Shown piece after piece: positions 44,956-54,810 of a DNA stretch of 64,000 bases (position 1 is its first letter; each line of letters starts with the position of its first letter). Source of the DNA: Opacimonas sp964559075 (GTDB taxonomy: Bacteria > Pseudomonadota > Gammaproteobacteria > Enterobacterales > Alteromonadaceae); contig CAZLGJ010000001.1 in the NCBI GenBank assembly GCA_964559075.1, forward strand, positions 1-64,000. Direction: 5' to 3'. The notes beneath the pieces were generated by a model. The model saw nothing but the letters and a program-made list of their open reading frames with translations. It made no database searches and had not been told where the DNA came from. Position numbers and translations under genes: made by a program.

Positions 44956-45567
44956 ATGGTAAATATGTTAAACATGACTAATAGCGTCAGTCAGTCTCGT
45001 GCCGAAGCCCTTCAGCAATTATCAAAAAAATACCTCTTGGCTGTGCTTGCCGCAACCTGGATGCTCAGCGGCTGTAGCAGTGAGTCGGTCGATTCAGAAG
45101 GCATTGCCACCAGTGCTATCTGGGCGGGGATCACGATTACCACCACCAACAATAGCCAAGCGGGGATCACCGTCGAGCTCAATGTGGGTGGAGACAGCGG
45201 CACCAACCTCGTGCTAAATAACAATGACCGCGTTGATGTTACCTCTTCACGAGAAACCATTACCTTGACCCAAGATACCGACTTTTTGGATGTCGATTAT
45301 GAAGGCTCAATTGATATCAGTGGCGGTGGCGACACGCTGACCGTTGCGCTAGTTCGTGGCGGGTCAAACGGTAGCTCAAACAGTGGCCAAAACAATGACA
45401 GCGCCCCTAATTCTAATGTAATCATTCCAGAGCCGTTTATGATCAATTTTCCCCAAGACGGCATGACGCGCACGATGGGCGGGCAACTGGATCCTGCGTT
45501 GACGGATGGCGTAATTGAAGCGAAACAGATCCGCGAGACGTCTGATATTAGACTGGTGTTGGAATAA
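44956..45567 (+). CDS. Lipoprotein of unknown function
   Basis: 203 residues with an unusually long N-terminal region (about 25 residues) before the hydrophobic LLAVLAATWMLSGC; the lipobox Cys is near residue 40. The mature part is beta-rich and Thr/Asn/Gly-rich (ITITTTNNSQAGITVELNVGGDSG), with a Ser/Asn/Gly linker near 135-150. TAAGGAT precedes the ATG; a later start would shorten the N-region. It lies in the exopolysaccharide region. Not recognised. Confidence 0.7.
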   Translation: MVNMLNMTNSVSQSRAEALQQLSKKYLLAVLAATWMLSGCSSESVDSEGIATSAIWAGITITTTNNSQAGITVELNVGGDSGTNLVLNNNDRVDVTSSRETITLTQDTDFLDVDYEGSIDISGGGDTLTVALVRGGSNGSSNSGQNNDSAPNSNVIIPEPFMINFPQDGMTRTMGGQLDPALTDGVIEAKQIRETSDIRLVLE

Positions 45568-46645
45568 TCGCTTGCAAGATAGCGATATCCGCATCTGACA
45601 CGCCATGGGCTTTGAAGTAGACAGGCCATTGTGCAGCTAACTCCTCAACAGTGTCTGCAATTAATTGTGCTTTTTTACGCTTAAGGCCAAACCGTTTTGC
45701 CTGTGACAGGGTGTTGTCGATGCTGCCAAGTCTGCCATCCTGACCAATGCCAATGCCGTGTTGTCGGGTCTAGTTAACAGGTAGCACCTCGTATGCTTTT
45801 GATAAGCGCCAATGTCGATGTTGAAAAGAATACACAAAGGCGTGATTGCGCGAGTGGTCGTCTGTATTGCCCATGCAAATATTAAATACCATGCGCGCAA
45901 ACAGCTCATGTGAATCGAGTGGCTCTGCGCCATAGCGCATATTAAATTCGGCTAGTGCACCGTAGCTGTAAGTACTGGTGGCCAATTGTTCGGTGATCCT
46001 GATTTCATTAATCAGTGAATTGGCGCTCAAAAAATGATGTGACGGTTGATAATGTGTCCGGTCAAAGCGCTCTACTAGTAAGATATCCTCATCAAGATTA
46101 TCAACGAGCTGTGTCTTGGCTACTCTGACATGTAGGTCTTTTAGCTCGGCTAGCATCTGCATTGTCGCACCTAGTTAAAAGGCTTTTTTTGCTTCGATAG
46201 GAATATCTTGATCCGCCAATATCGCGCGTTTGCCAGCTAATAACATGGGGATATCGCCAATGGTATTTTTGTTGCGTTTGGGTTTGCTGGCCGATCTAGA
46301 TAAGCTAAACGTCAGAGCGCCCACGCCCATCCCTGAACCGGCCACCACATGCTCTAGAGGATCTTTTGGTTTGGTGCTGTGCAGCGCGTAGATCAATTTT
46401 TTACCCCAGCTGTCAGGCCCCGCATCTAATATAGCGCCAAACATGCCGCTGTTGACGCGCGTCACAAGCTGATCACTCACTAGCGGTAAATGCATAGGAT
46501 CCAGGGCAAAGGCGTCCTCGCGCTGCAAATACGATTGACCGTAGCGAAACTTGCCTAGCTTGGCGACTGGATCGAGCTCGACCACGCCGCAAATGACAGG
46601 CTCATCGGCTAGTCCATAAATAAACACATACGCCCTAGAAGTCAT
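45548..46645 (-). pseudogene. Second hipA, with internal deletion and nonsense codon
   Basis: The N-terminal HipA domain is intact (MTSRAYVFIYGLADEPVICGVVELD, LDAGPDSWGKKLI) to about 46178, then hits a stop. Sequence resumes with ATMQMLAELKDLHVRVAKTQLV, reaches the catalytic NICMGNTDDHSRNHAF and YEVLPVN, meets TAG at 45770-45772, and continues in frame (GIGIGQDGRLGSIDN, RFGLKRKKAQLI) to 45548. The part with the nucleotide-binding GGARPKA-type loop is deleted. The 3' end overlaps the lipoprotein gene by 20 bases. The toxin is inactive. Confidence 0.87.
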
Positions 46646-46925
46646 TGGGTAGCTCCGTTTCGAGTTTCGACGTGTTGCGCTGTGGGTTGTCTCTGACGAG
46701 TTGGTATTGCTGCTCGATGGTGGCCACGATGGGATCTAACAAATCAAGCTGCGCTAACACCGTGAATACAGTGTCCACATTGACACCTTTTCCAAGCTCT
46801 AGCCGACTGATCGTATTGACACTGGTGCCAGTGCGAAGGGCGAGCTCATGCTGATCCATCCGCGTCGCGCGCGTTTGTTTGATGAGTTGTCCTAGCAAGG
46901 TTTTGGCATATTCTGCATCATTCAT
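46635..46925 (-). CDS. HipB-like antitoxin of the broken hipA
   Basis: A 96-residue helix-turn-helix protein (MDQHELALRTGTSVNTISRLELGKGVNVDTVFTVLAQL) with a C-terminal tail. Its end overlaps the hipA start by 11 bases. It is intact while its toxin is not, so it may persist only as a DNA-binding regulator. A long nested inverted repeat lies immediately upstream of its start. Confidence 0.85.
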   Translation of the reverse strand: MNDAEYAKTLLGQLIKQTRATRMDQHELALRTGTSVNTISRLELGKGVNVDTVFTVLAQLDLLDPIVATIEQQYQLVRDNPQRNTSKLETELPNDF

Positions 46926-46929
46926 AAAA

Positions 46930-46972
46930 CACCATATTTTGTGATTTGGCTATCAATCACTAAATTATGGTG
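46930..46972. promoter_or_regulatory. Nested inverted repeat upstream of the second hipB
   Basis: CACCATA (46930-46936) and TATGGTG (46966-46972) flank GTGATT (46941-46946) and AATCAC (46955-46960). The whole block is a near-symmetric operator of 43 bases ending five bases from the hipB-like ATG. It is a likely autoregulatory site for that protein, inferred from position. Confidence 0.65.
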
Positions 46973-47173
46973 AATTAAGTGCGCATTTGCAAATGAACGA
47001 CTAGGTGTTGATGTGGATGTCTTTTACCTTGTCTTTGTGTGCAAGCAGTGTGGGTTTGTTGAATAATACTAAGGTGTTATCGCGTAAATTTTAACCAAAT
47101 TTTCTTATTATCCGCCTTGCACAACCGATAATCTCTACCATACTTATCAATGTCGTAATGTAGTATTTCATGG

Positions 47174-48427
47174 ATGAAAGGTATGGATAACCTGATACGG
47201 ACTATGTTAAAAAAGGGATTAGTGGGATCATCAGTGATCGTTGCTACAGTCACAACACTGCTAGTTACCTCTAGCAATGTGTTTGCCAAAAGCCCTCTGA
47301 ATCAAGCACCAAAAATAGAAGATGTCGTAGGATTTGCTGCCACTGCCAGCCTGGGCGTGCAGGCTGATGACAATATTTTGCGTTTATCAGGCAATGAAGT
47401 TGACGATATATTTGTCAATATCAATCCTGAGCTTCTCTATGTCGCGCCTGTAGGCAAGCACACTTTTGCTGCGCGCTATTCGGGTGAGTATCGACGTTAT
47501 AATGATGTGGATTCGTTGAATTATGCAGACCACAGTATAGAGCTCATTGGACGTTTAGAGCACTCTGGTAACCTTGCCTCACGCTTTGAATACAAACGCG
47601 ATGATGAAGTTGAGTTACCAGGCATCAGTAACCAATTAACGCGTGTATTGGACGAGTTTAATGAAGTAGAACGTCAGCGCATTATTGCTGAAATCATCTA
47701 TGGCAAATGGAGCTCAAGCGGTCAAGCTCGTCTGAGCTATACCGTGTCAGAAGAAGATTTTACGAATAATTTCCAAGACTTCAGAGACAGAGATTTTGAT
47801 ACGCTAAGAGCCATCTTTTATTATCGTGTATCGCCTAAAACACGTTTTTTGGTTGAGGCACTAGACCGCCAGACAGAATACACTGAAGATTTTACAGTCA
47901 ACTCAGATAGTGACTATCGCCTTTACAATGTCGGTGCCGACTGGCGCCCGACAGCTAAGCTACGCGGCGTCCTCAAAATTGGTCATCAAAAGCAAGAATT
48001 TGCGACAGCATCATTGGACGAAATATCCGGTCTCGCATTTTTCCTAGACGCCTATTGGGAAATCAATACCTACACCACCTTACAAGTCGGCGCAGAACGA
48101 ACCACACGCGCCTCTGCCGAAATCGATTCCTCAGGTGGGTCATTTGTACGCACCAATTATCAAATCAACCTCAAACACAAATTTACACCACGACTGCACT
48201 TTGAAGGCGATGTACAAGTAGGCTCTGATGACATTGTGTTTGGTGGTGGGCGCACCGATGACCGTACCCAGTTTCGTGCGCGCTTACAGCATGACACTAC
48301 CACTGCCTTTGATACCTACTTGGGCGTAGAAACCTTTTCACGCAGCAGTAACGTTGCGCAATACGAGTTTCATAATAATCTAATTTCGATTGGTATCACC
48401 GGCAGATTTGGCACAGGATTAAACTAA
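47174..48427 (+). CDS. Outer-membrane beta-barrel of exopolysaccharide locus
   Basis: 417 residues with a signal segment (VGSSVIVATVTTLLVTSSNVFA) ending near residue 38. The mature protein has alternating strands through its length and a terminal SIGITGRFGTGLN. It resembles the beta-barrel proteins that precede Wza/Wzc genes in Vibrio and Shewanella-type polysaccharide loci (VpsM-like), probably an outer-membrane channel or anchor. Alternative in-frame starts lie at 47183 and 47207; none has a clear ribosome binding site. Confidence 0.78.
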   Translation: MKGMDNLIRTMLKKGLVGSSVIVATVTTLLVTSSNVFAKSPLNQAPKIEDVVGFAATASLGVQADDNILRLSGNEVDDIFVNINPELLYVAPVGKHTFAARYSGEYRRYNDVDSLNYADHSIELIGRLEHSGNLASRFEYKRDDEVELPGISNQLTRVLDEFNEVERQRIIAEIIYGKWSSSGQARLSYTVSEEDFTNNFQDFRDRDFDTLRAIFYYRVSPKTRFLVEALDRQTEYTEDFTVNSDSDYRLYNVGADWRPTAKLRGVLKIGHQKQEFATASLDEISGLAFFLDAYWEINTYTTLQVGAERTTRASAEIDSSGGSFVRTNYQINLKHKFTPRLHFEGDVQVGSDDIVFGGGRTDDRTQFRARLQHDTTTAFDTYLGVETFSRSSNVAQYEFHNNLISIGITGRFGTGLN

Positions 48428-48440
48428 CAGGACAACTCAC

Positions 48441-48977
48441 ATGCACATAATAAGAAAAATACTGACAATATTTATTGGATTAAGCACATTTTCGCTTTCT
48501 ACAGTCGCCATTGCCGATGACAGCTACCGATTAGCGACTGACGATGTTATCTCCGTCATTGTGTTTAATGAGCCTGACCTCAACGCTCCAGAAATTAAGA
48601 TCAGTGATAACGGCACGATTTCAGTTCCACTATTGGGGCAAGTAAAAGTGCAAGGAAAAACCATTGCCGAAGTCGAACAAGTTCTACATGACATGTTTGG
48701 CGCAGACTATCTTCGTCACCCCAAAGTCACCGTTTCAGTCGATGAGTATCGTCCATTTTATATCAATGGCGAGGTCGATGATCCGGGCTCTTACCCATTT
48801 AAACCTGATATGACAGTAGAAATTGCAGTCACGCTAGCTGGCGGTTTTACTGAACGCGCTTCAAAAAGCAAAATTTTCCTCGCCAAAGAAAATGAAACCA
48901 ACAACCGCAAGCGGGTCGATCTTGATTACAAAGTCCGTCCTGGTGATGTCATTACAGTTGAAGAAAGCTTCTTCTAA
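48441..48977 (+). CDS. Polysaccharide export protein, Wza-like
   Basis: 178 residues with a signal peptide ending at AIADD near residue 29. The Poly_export domain starts YRLATDDVISVIVFNEPDL, followed by an SLBB domain (FYINGEVDDPGSYPFKPDM) and RPGDVITVEE. It lacks the C-terminal outer-membrane helix of full Wza, as in VpsN/EpsE-type short proteins, so the upstream beta-barrel may supply the outer-membrane pore. Confidence 0.9.
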   Translation: MHIIRKILTIFIGLSTFSLSTVAIADDSYRLATDDVISVIVFNEPDLNAPEIKISDNGTISVPLLGQVKVQGKTIAEVEQVLHDMFGADYLRHPKVTVSVDEYRPFYINGEVDDPGSYPFKPDMTVEIAVTLAGGFTERASKSKIFLAKENETNNRKRVDLDYKVRPGDVITVEESFF

Positions 48978-49007
48978 GCCACTGTGAATAAGAATAGGGA
49001 AATCATT

Positions 49008-51152
49008 ATGCAGTTTGAAAAAAACGAACTACAACAAGAAAACACAGTGGATCTTCGTCATTACTGGCGCATTATTACCCGCGCGCGTTGGGGTATTACC
49101 TTTATCATGGCTTTATGTTTAGCCTTAGGCATTGCGGTCGCTGCCACCTCGACGCCGATCTATCAGGCGCAGGCCAAAATTCTTGCCGATCCGCAACAAC
49201 CCAATGCCGCTCGTGAAGAACAATACATTGCATCAGCTCTGGTTTTCTTATTCTACGAGACACAATATGAAATAATCCAGTCTCGTGCCATAGCTGAAAC
49301 CGTCGTTGATAAGCTCAATTTAATTGAGCGTTACAAGTTAGAGCAGGCTGAATTAAAAGCACAAGGCCCATCATTAATGCAACAGGTTCGCTCTGGGATA
49401 AAAGATACGATTAAGTCAGTCATGCCTAAAGATCCGGATGCGATGGAAACTGAATCAGTTAAATTCAGCGATGCGGATATTCGCATTATGCTGGCAAAAC
49501 AAATACAAGGTAATCTCAAAGTATCAGGTGGTAAACAATCACAAATTATCAATGTATCCTATGAAGACAAAGACCCACAGCTTGCTACGGATATTATTAA
49601 TGCATTATCACAAGCTTATATACAGTTTGGTTTGAACTCTCGTCTCAATGAAGTTAAAGATACTGAAGCTTGGCTATCCGAACAATCTGAAGGATTACGT
49701 GCCAACCTTACTGCTTCAGAAGAAAAGTTAAAAGCCTTTCAAATGCAGCAAGGCATGGTGAACACCGAACTTCAAGCTCGAGATGCCACCACTCGTATGC
49801 AGACCTTAAATAATCAGCTGATTGCTGCACAAACGCGTCTGGGTGAAGCCACCGAAGACTTTAATCAAGTCAATGGCTTGCCTGCTGAATCGACTGAGTT
49901 CTACTCATTGGGTGCCGTGCTAAGTAATCGTACCAGTGGGGAATTAGTACGTGATGTGTCACGTCTGCAATCTCGGGTATCAGAATTAGAAGAAAGATAT
50001 CTTGATAAACACCCCAAAATGATTGCGGCTCGTTCAGAGTTGCGTTCGACACAGGAAAGTTTAAACAACGAAATTGCTAAGGTAGTCGAGCAAATCAAAC
50101 GTGATTATCGCTCTGCACTACAGCAAGTAAGAAACTTTGAAAATCTCATTGCTCTAGAAAAAGACTCTATTCAAGCATTACAAGGTTCAAGCCTCACCCT
50201 CACCACGTTAGAACGAGAGGTAGAAAACAACCGTCGTATCTATGAAGCCTTTATGGGGAAGTTAATGGAAACCAATGTACGTGGAGAATTTAGTGGCTCC
50301 AACGTACAAATCATTGACTATGCAACTGTCCCGGTAGCGCCTGTAAAACCTAACGTGATAATAATCCTTGTATTGTCAATATTTGTGGGTGGTTTCTTTG
50401 GGCTTGTTTATGCATTCCTAAAAGCAGCACTTAACAACACTTATACCACAACAGACATTGTTGAAGAAAACCTAGAGTTACCAGCACTTGGCATAACGCA
50501 TGCTTTGAGTAAGCAGGAACAGAAAGAAGCAAAAGTTGAACTTAAGTATTTGAAAGATTCTCGTTCTGTCTTTGCTGAAGGGATCAACACCATTCGTACA
50601 GGGTTACAATTTAGCAACCTCGATAAGCCACCTAAATCGATCCTAGTCACATCTGCATCCGGTTCGGAAGGTAAATCAACATTAGCTATGAACCTAGCGG
50701 CATCCTACGCACAACTGGGTAAAACATTGTTATTGGAAGTTGATTTACGGAAACCATCTGTAGCAAGGAACATAGAAGTAAAAGGAAAGTATGGGGTTAC
50801 TGATGTGTTAGCAGATGGATGTTCAATATCCGAAGCAGTAATCAAACCATTTGATGGAGAAAGATTAGATGTGATGCTGTCAGGAAGGATGCCTTATAAT
50901 CCACTAGAAATATTAGCATCAGAGAAGTTTGTAACACTCCTTGAGGAATTATCACTGATCTATGACACAATCATTTTAGATGGGCCACCAACTTTACCTG
51001 TTTCTGATACATGTATACTTGGTAATCGAGTAGATGCAGTGATTGTAGCAGTTAGAGCTGAAACGACGAAGGTTAGTGCATCAAAAGAAGCAGTGAAAAG
51101 ATTACGTAATCACCAGGCGAAGCTGATTGGAGCAGTACTGACTGTAGCATAA
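49008..51152 (+). CDS. Wzc-like polysaccharide co-polymerase and tyrosine kinase, tail cut off
   Basis: 714 residues from ATG 49008, with AGGGAAAT upstream; a GTG at 48984 is less likely. A Wzz domain begins after residue 15, with a first membrane helix near 30-50, a long coiled-coil periplasmic part and a second helix near 450. The kinase domain has Walker A GSEGKSTLAMN, Walker A' EVDLRKP and Walker B IILDGPP. TAA at 51150-51152 ends the frame after GAVLTVA, yet the same frame continues with a tyrosine-rich tail. It should control chain length and export with the CpsB phosphatase. Confidence 0.9.
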   Translation: MQFEKNELQQENTVDLRHYWRIITRARWGITFIMALCLALGIAVAATSTPIYQAQAKILADPQQPNAAREEQYIASALVFLFYETQYEIIQSRAIAETVVDKLNLIERYKLEQAELKAQGPSLMQQVRSGIKDTIKSVMPKDPDAMETESVKFSDADIRIMLAKQIQGNLKVSGGKQSQIINVSYEDKDPQLATDIINALSQAYIQFGLNSRLNEVKDTEAWLSEQSEGLRANLTASEEKLKAFQMQQGMVNTELQARDATTRMQTLNNQLIAAQTRLGEATEDFNQVNGLPAESTEFYSLGAVLSNRTSGELVRDVSRLQSRVSELEERYLDKHPKMIAARSELRSTQESLNNEIAKVVEQIKRDYRSALQQVRNFENLIALEKDSIQALQGSSLTLTTLEREVENNRRIYEAFMGKLMETNVRGEFSGSNVQIIDYATVPVAPVKPNVIIILVLSIFVGGFFGLVYAFLKAALNNTYTTTDIVEENLELPALGITHALSKQEQKEAKVELKYLKDSRSVFAEGINTIRTGLQFSNLDKPPKSILVTSASGSEGKSTLAMNLAASYAQLGKTLLLEVDLRKPSVARNIEVKGKYGVTDVLADGCSISEAVIKPFDGERLDVMLSGRMPYNPLEILASEKFVTLLEELSLIYDTIILDGPPTLPVSDTCILGNRVDAVIVAVRAETTKVSASKEAVKRLRNHQAKLIGAVLTVA

Positions 51153-51251
51153 CCACAAAAAATGAGCTACTACGGGGACCATTACTATGGTGAAAGTTAC
51201 TATGGAAATCAAAGCATAAAAAAAATTGAAGACAAGCCAGAAGCTGCATAG
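51153..51251 (+). pseudogene. Detached tyrosine-rich tail of the Wzc-like kinase
   Basis: Directly after the kinase TAA, in the same frame, the sequence reads PQKMSYYGDHYYGESYYGNQ and ends at TAG 51249-51251. Seven tyrosines lie in 15 residues, the hallmark of the autophosphorylated C-terminus of Wzc kinases. A CAA-to-TAA change would explain the stop. An ATG at 51162 could start a 29-residue peptide, but it has no good ribosome binding site. Confidence 0.85.
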
Positions 51252-51265
51252 GGATAACGTAAGGA

Positions 51266-52533
51266 ATGTTAATCGAGTTTATTATAATAGGTATTATGAT
51301 AACACTGACATTTATAATAATAAACAAGTTAGGGTTTATATCAATCACATCAATAACAAGCTTGTACATATTAATGTGTATAATAATATTCGTATTAATT
51401 CAGCATATGGGACTACGTGAAAGTGATATTTATTTTTCGGCAATGCCTATAAAAGATTTTTCGACAGTAAGTATTAAAACCACATTATACTACATGGGTA
51501 TAAATATATTACTAACAATTATTGCGCACAATGTAAAGACTAATAAAGAAAAAAATCAAATTAACAATCAAAATATTTTTATTGAATATGCAACATCAAA
51601 GCAAGGCTTAGAAATAAACAGATGGATTACAATATGTTTGTTTTTTTTAACAATGTTGCATTTCATAGAAATAGACAAAGCTCTTTTATACTCGAATACA
51701 AACTACCAAACTATAAAAACACCAAACTTAATAGGTATTGAAACAACAATATCAAAAATATACCATCTACTTATGAGAATAACATGTTTTTTATGCTTGA
51801 TAAATATATACATATGTTATAAAACCGACCAAAAATTCATTTTAATGGTAAACTTTATAATTTTTTTATATATATTTATGATTCTACTTGCAGGTAACAG
51901 CAGGTGGACAGTTTTGTATTTATCAGTAATCCTAGCATTTGCAACTTATAATAAAAAATATGTAAGTAGTACAATTATTTTGGTGATTACATTTCTAGTA
52001 TTTGAAAAAGTACTAACAGGAAGGAACATGCTATATCAAGGCATTGCATATATATTTACTGTGAACACATTATATGAAAACGTATCAATGATTAATAAAA
52101 TAATGGGAATGGTAGCCAACATATTTGAAGGAGCATTAAATTTTGCAAATTCACAGATGATAACACAATCGCACGAAACAAAANNNNNNNNNNATCTTTA
52201 AGCCCAACATTTAGCTTTATGGACAACTTCTCGAGTTATAAGGAGTATGCAGAAATCAGAGTTTCAAAATTTGTACCAATGTCCGCAATTTCTGAATCTT
52301 ACAAGTTTGGTTTATTTTACAATATAATATTCTTAACTGTAATGACAATAAACATATATGTGATTGAAAAAATAAATAAAAATGAAAAATCAATCATAGG
52401 AATACTTTTGTTTTTAGTTATGATATATATCTGCTTAGGTATGCATACATACTCGATAAGGACTTTCTGGAAAATGATGTTGTTTATAATGGTGTTATCA
52501 ATACTATATGGAAAGAAAAAATGCATAATATAA
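51266..52533 (+). CDS. O-antigen/EPS polymerase (Wzy-like), interrupted by an assembly gap
   Basis: Two frames joined across ten Ns. The first runs from ATG 51266 to 52183 with many membrane helices and MILLAGNSRWTVLYLSV; the second resumes at 52195 with SLSPTFSFMDNF and ends at 52533. Together they give about 11 hydrophobic segments and a large loop, the usual form of Wzy polymerases, which polymerise repeat units in the periplasm. The base composition is extremely AT-rich. Assignment rests on topology and locus context, since Wzy proteins share little sequence. Confidence 0.75.
52184..52193. other. Assembly gap (ten Ns) in the polymerase gene
   Basis: Ten consecutive Ns; frames on either side differ, so the real gap is not ten bases. 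Confidence 0.99.
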
Positions 52534-53570
52534 TAATTGGACCACTACCTCCACCGCACCATGGAATGTCTAAGAACCTGAAAAAATTCGTAGACGATTG
52601 TGGAGCAGAGAAAAACACAATAATAAATACAAGCCCCAAAAAACTACAACGAAATTATTTATACAAGTTAATTAAAATAAAAAACTTTTTATCAGGAATA
52701 ACAAGGACCATTTATCATTCAACCAAAAAAGAAACAAAGATGTACATTACATTAGATGGAGATAAAGGTTTAATTCTAAGTTGCTGCTACATTTTAGTAT
52801 ATGGGTTAAGGAAAAAAGATATTTATATACACCACAGGTCTTATAATTATATAAGAAATAAAAGAAGAATATTACAACATTTAACTGAAAATTATAAAAT
52901 ATGTAATATATTTTTATCAAATGACCAAATGGAAAAGTTCAAAAGCAATTATAGTTCAGATATTAATATGATCATATCCAATGCACACTATGTAATAGAT
53001 GAAATAGATAAAGAAGAAAAAACAAAAAATAAAAAAACTGTATTATTACACTTAAGTAATTTATCGATTGAAAAAGGCTTGAGCAGATATATTGAGGTTG
53101 TAAAATTTCTTTGTGAAAAAGGAGAATATGAATTTATACTTGCAGGGCCTTTCAATTCAAAAGAAGATGAAGAATACTTTAAAAATACAAACGAATCAGT
53201 TAAGAAAAAAATAAACTATCTTGGACCCATATATGGAAAAGAAAAAAATGAAATATTAAGTAAAACAGATATTCTTCTTTTTCCATCTAAATATAAAAAT
53301 GAAGCTGAACCAAATGTTATATATGAAGCTCAATCGTTTGGTGCCTTTACGATAGCTTACGATTATGCAAGCATTAAAGAGCAGCTTTCTGAAGCAAGTG
53401 GCATGCTTATACCTATTGACAGAAATTATGCACAGGAGGCAGTTATTACAATAAATAAAATTAATAACAACGAGATAACAATTGATTCTGATAAAATCAA
53501 AAATGAATTAAAACATAAAGCAACAATTAATAAAGCTGAATACCAAAAACTTATTGAGATCTTCAAATGA
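52521..53570 (+). CDS. Glycosyltransferase family 4
   Basis: A 349-residue GT-B enzyme. GPLPPPHHGMSKNL near the start fits the acceptor-side loop, and the C-terminal half has HLSNLSIEKGLSRYIE, GPIYGKEKNEILSKTDILLFPSKYKNEAEPNVIYEA, with the EX7E-type motif of GT4. It is cytosolic or membrane-attached and adds one sugar to the lipid-linked repeat unit. The donor sugar is unknown. It overlaps the polymerase end by 13 bases. Very AT-rich and lysine/asparagine-rich like its neighbours. Confidence 0.85.
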   Translation: MHNIIIGPLPPPHHGMSKNLKKFVDDCGAEKNTIINTSPKKLQRNYLYKLIKIKNFLSGITRTIYHSTKKETKMYITLDGDKGLILSCCYILVYGLRKKDIYIHHRSYNYIRNKRRILQHLTENYKICNIFLSNDQMEKFKSNYSSDINMIISNAHYVIDEIDKEEKTKNKKTVLLHLSNLSIEKGLSRYIEVVKFLCEKGEYEFILAGPFNSKEDEEYFKNTNESVKKKINYLGPIYGKEKNEILSKTDILLFPSKYKNEAEPNVIYEAQSFGAFTIAYDYASIKEQLSEASGMLIPIDRNYAQEAVITINKINNNEITIDSDKIKNELKHKATINKAEYQKLIEIFK

Positions 53571-54808
53571 AATTAGTTTCGTATAGCCTTGTAATAAAGT
53601 TACTTGGAGCTTTTACACAATTCTTATTGTATATATACGTTTCTAAGAATTTAAGTGAAAAAGAGCTGGGTGCATTTTTTTTTATATTTTCAGTTATAAT
53701 GTTCATTTCTCCAATAACTAGACTAGGCTATGATAACTTCCTATTAAAAACATTTAGCATTACATACGATATCAAGTATTTAATAAAAGCAACTAAAAAC
53801 ATTACTGTATTTGTAATTATTCTTATTATAATATTTTTGACCTTTGATAAAGTTATTTTATCTTATACAAACTTTTCAGAACATAAACTTTCATATCTGT
53901 ATTTTGTTTTAACAATATTTTTTATAAATTTTAGTTTCTTAAATGCAATGACCTTACAAGGAAGAGGTTTAATCCCACAGGCACTTGCTACAATTTCATT
54001 CATTCCATATCTAATTGCATCGATAGTCCTTTTCACTCTTGAAATTAATTCTTTAAGAGAAACATCTTTAACAATATTAACATCTTGGATTATTAGCTCC
54101 CTTTATTCTATAATATTGTTAAAAATTAAACATACCAAGTTTTATTCAAACAATAGTATTAATACTGGTAATGCAACTTGGATTATGTTATTTAGTTTTT
54201 GGGTGATGACATTATCTAATCAAATTCCATTGTGGTTCAGTCAAATTGTTGGCGGTTTTTTATTAACAGCACAAGAATTACACGCATTAGCCGTCTTTAT
54301 AAAAATATCGACAATATTTAATTTATTACTTGCTGCCTTCAACTCAGTTCTTACACCAAAGATTGCACAACTATATTACACTGGAGAAGTGAAAAATATA
54401 GAGTCCATGACAAAAAAACACATAAAATGGATGCTGATATTATCAGCCCCATTATTAATATTATTAATTGTATTTAGTCAACATATATTTAATATATTCA
54501 ATATAAACTATGCAAACTTTATTTATTATTTTTATATAATTATATCATCACAAATAATAAGCATATCATTTGGCGCTGTAAATTATCTTTTAATTCTTAC
54601 AAATAATGAAAATAGCGCTAGAAACATTTCTATATTCAATTCATTTACATTCATTATCTTGACTAGTATTTTAGGTTTTGAGTATGGACTACTTGGAATT
54701 ACAATTGCTTACCTTGTTAATATATTATTAAACAATTTAATACCTGCAATCTTTGTTTGTAAAAAATTAGGCTTTAGAACATTTTTATTTTGGAAAATTG
54801 AGGTTTAA
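53567..54808 (+). CDS. Repeat-unit flippase (Wzx-like)
   Basis: A 413-residue protein with about 12 membrane helices and the MATE/PST-type start SYSLVIKLLGAFTQFLLYIYVSKNLSEKELGAFF. It should flip the lipid-linked repeat unit across the inner membrane for polymerisation. It overlaps the glycosyltransferase stop by four bases (ATGA). Confidence 0.85.
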   Translation: MKLVSYSLVIKLLGAFTQFLLYIYVSKNLSEKELGAFFFIFSVIMFISPITRLGYDNFLLKTFSITYDIKYLIKATKNITVFVIILIIIFLTFDKVILSYTNFSEHKLSYLYFVLTIFFINFSFLNAMTLQGRGLIPQALATISFIPYLIASIVLFTLEINSLRETSLTILTSWIISSLYSIILLKIKHTKFYSNNSINTGNATWIMLFSFWVMTLSNQIPLWFSQIVGGFLLTAQELHALAVFIKISTIFNLLLAAFNSVLTPKIAQLYYTGEVKNIESMTKKHIKWMLILSAPLLILLIVFSQHIFNIFNINYANFIYYFYIIISSQIISISFGAVNYLLILTNNENSARNISIFNSFTFIILTSILGFEYGLLGITIAYLVNILLNNLIPAIFVCKKLGFRTFLFWKIEV

Positions 54809-54810
54809 CA

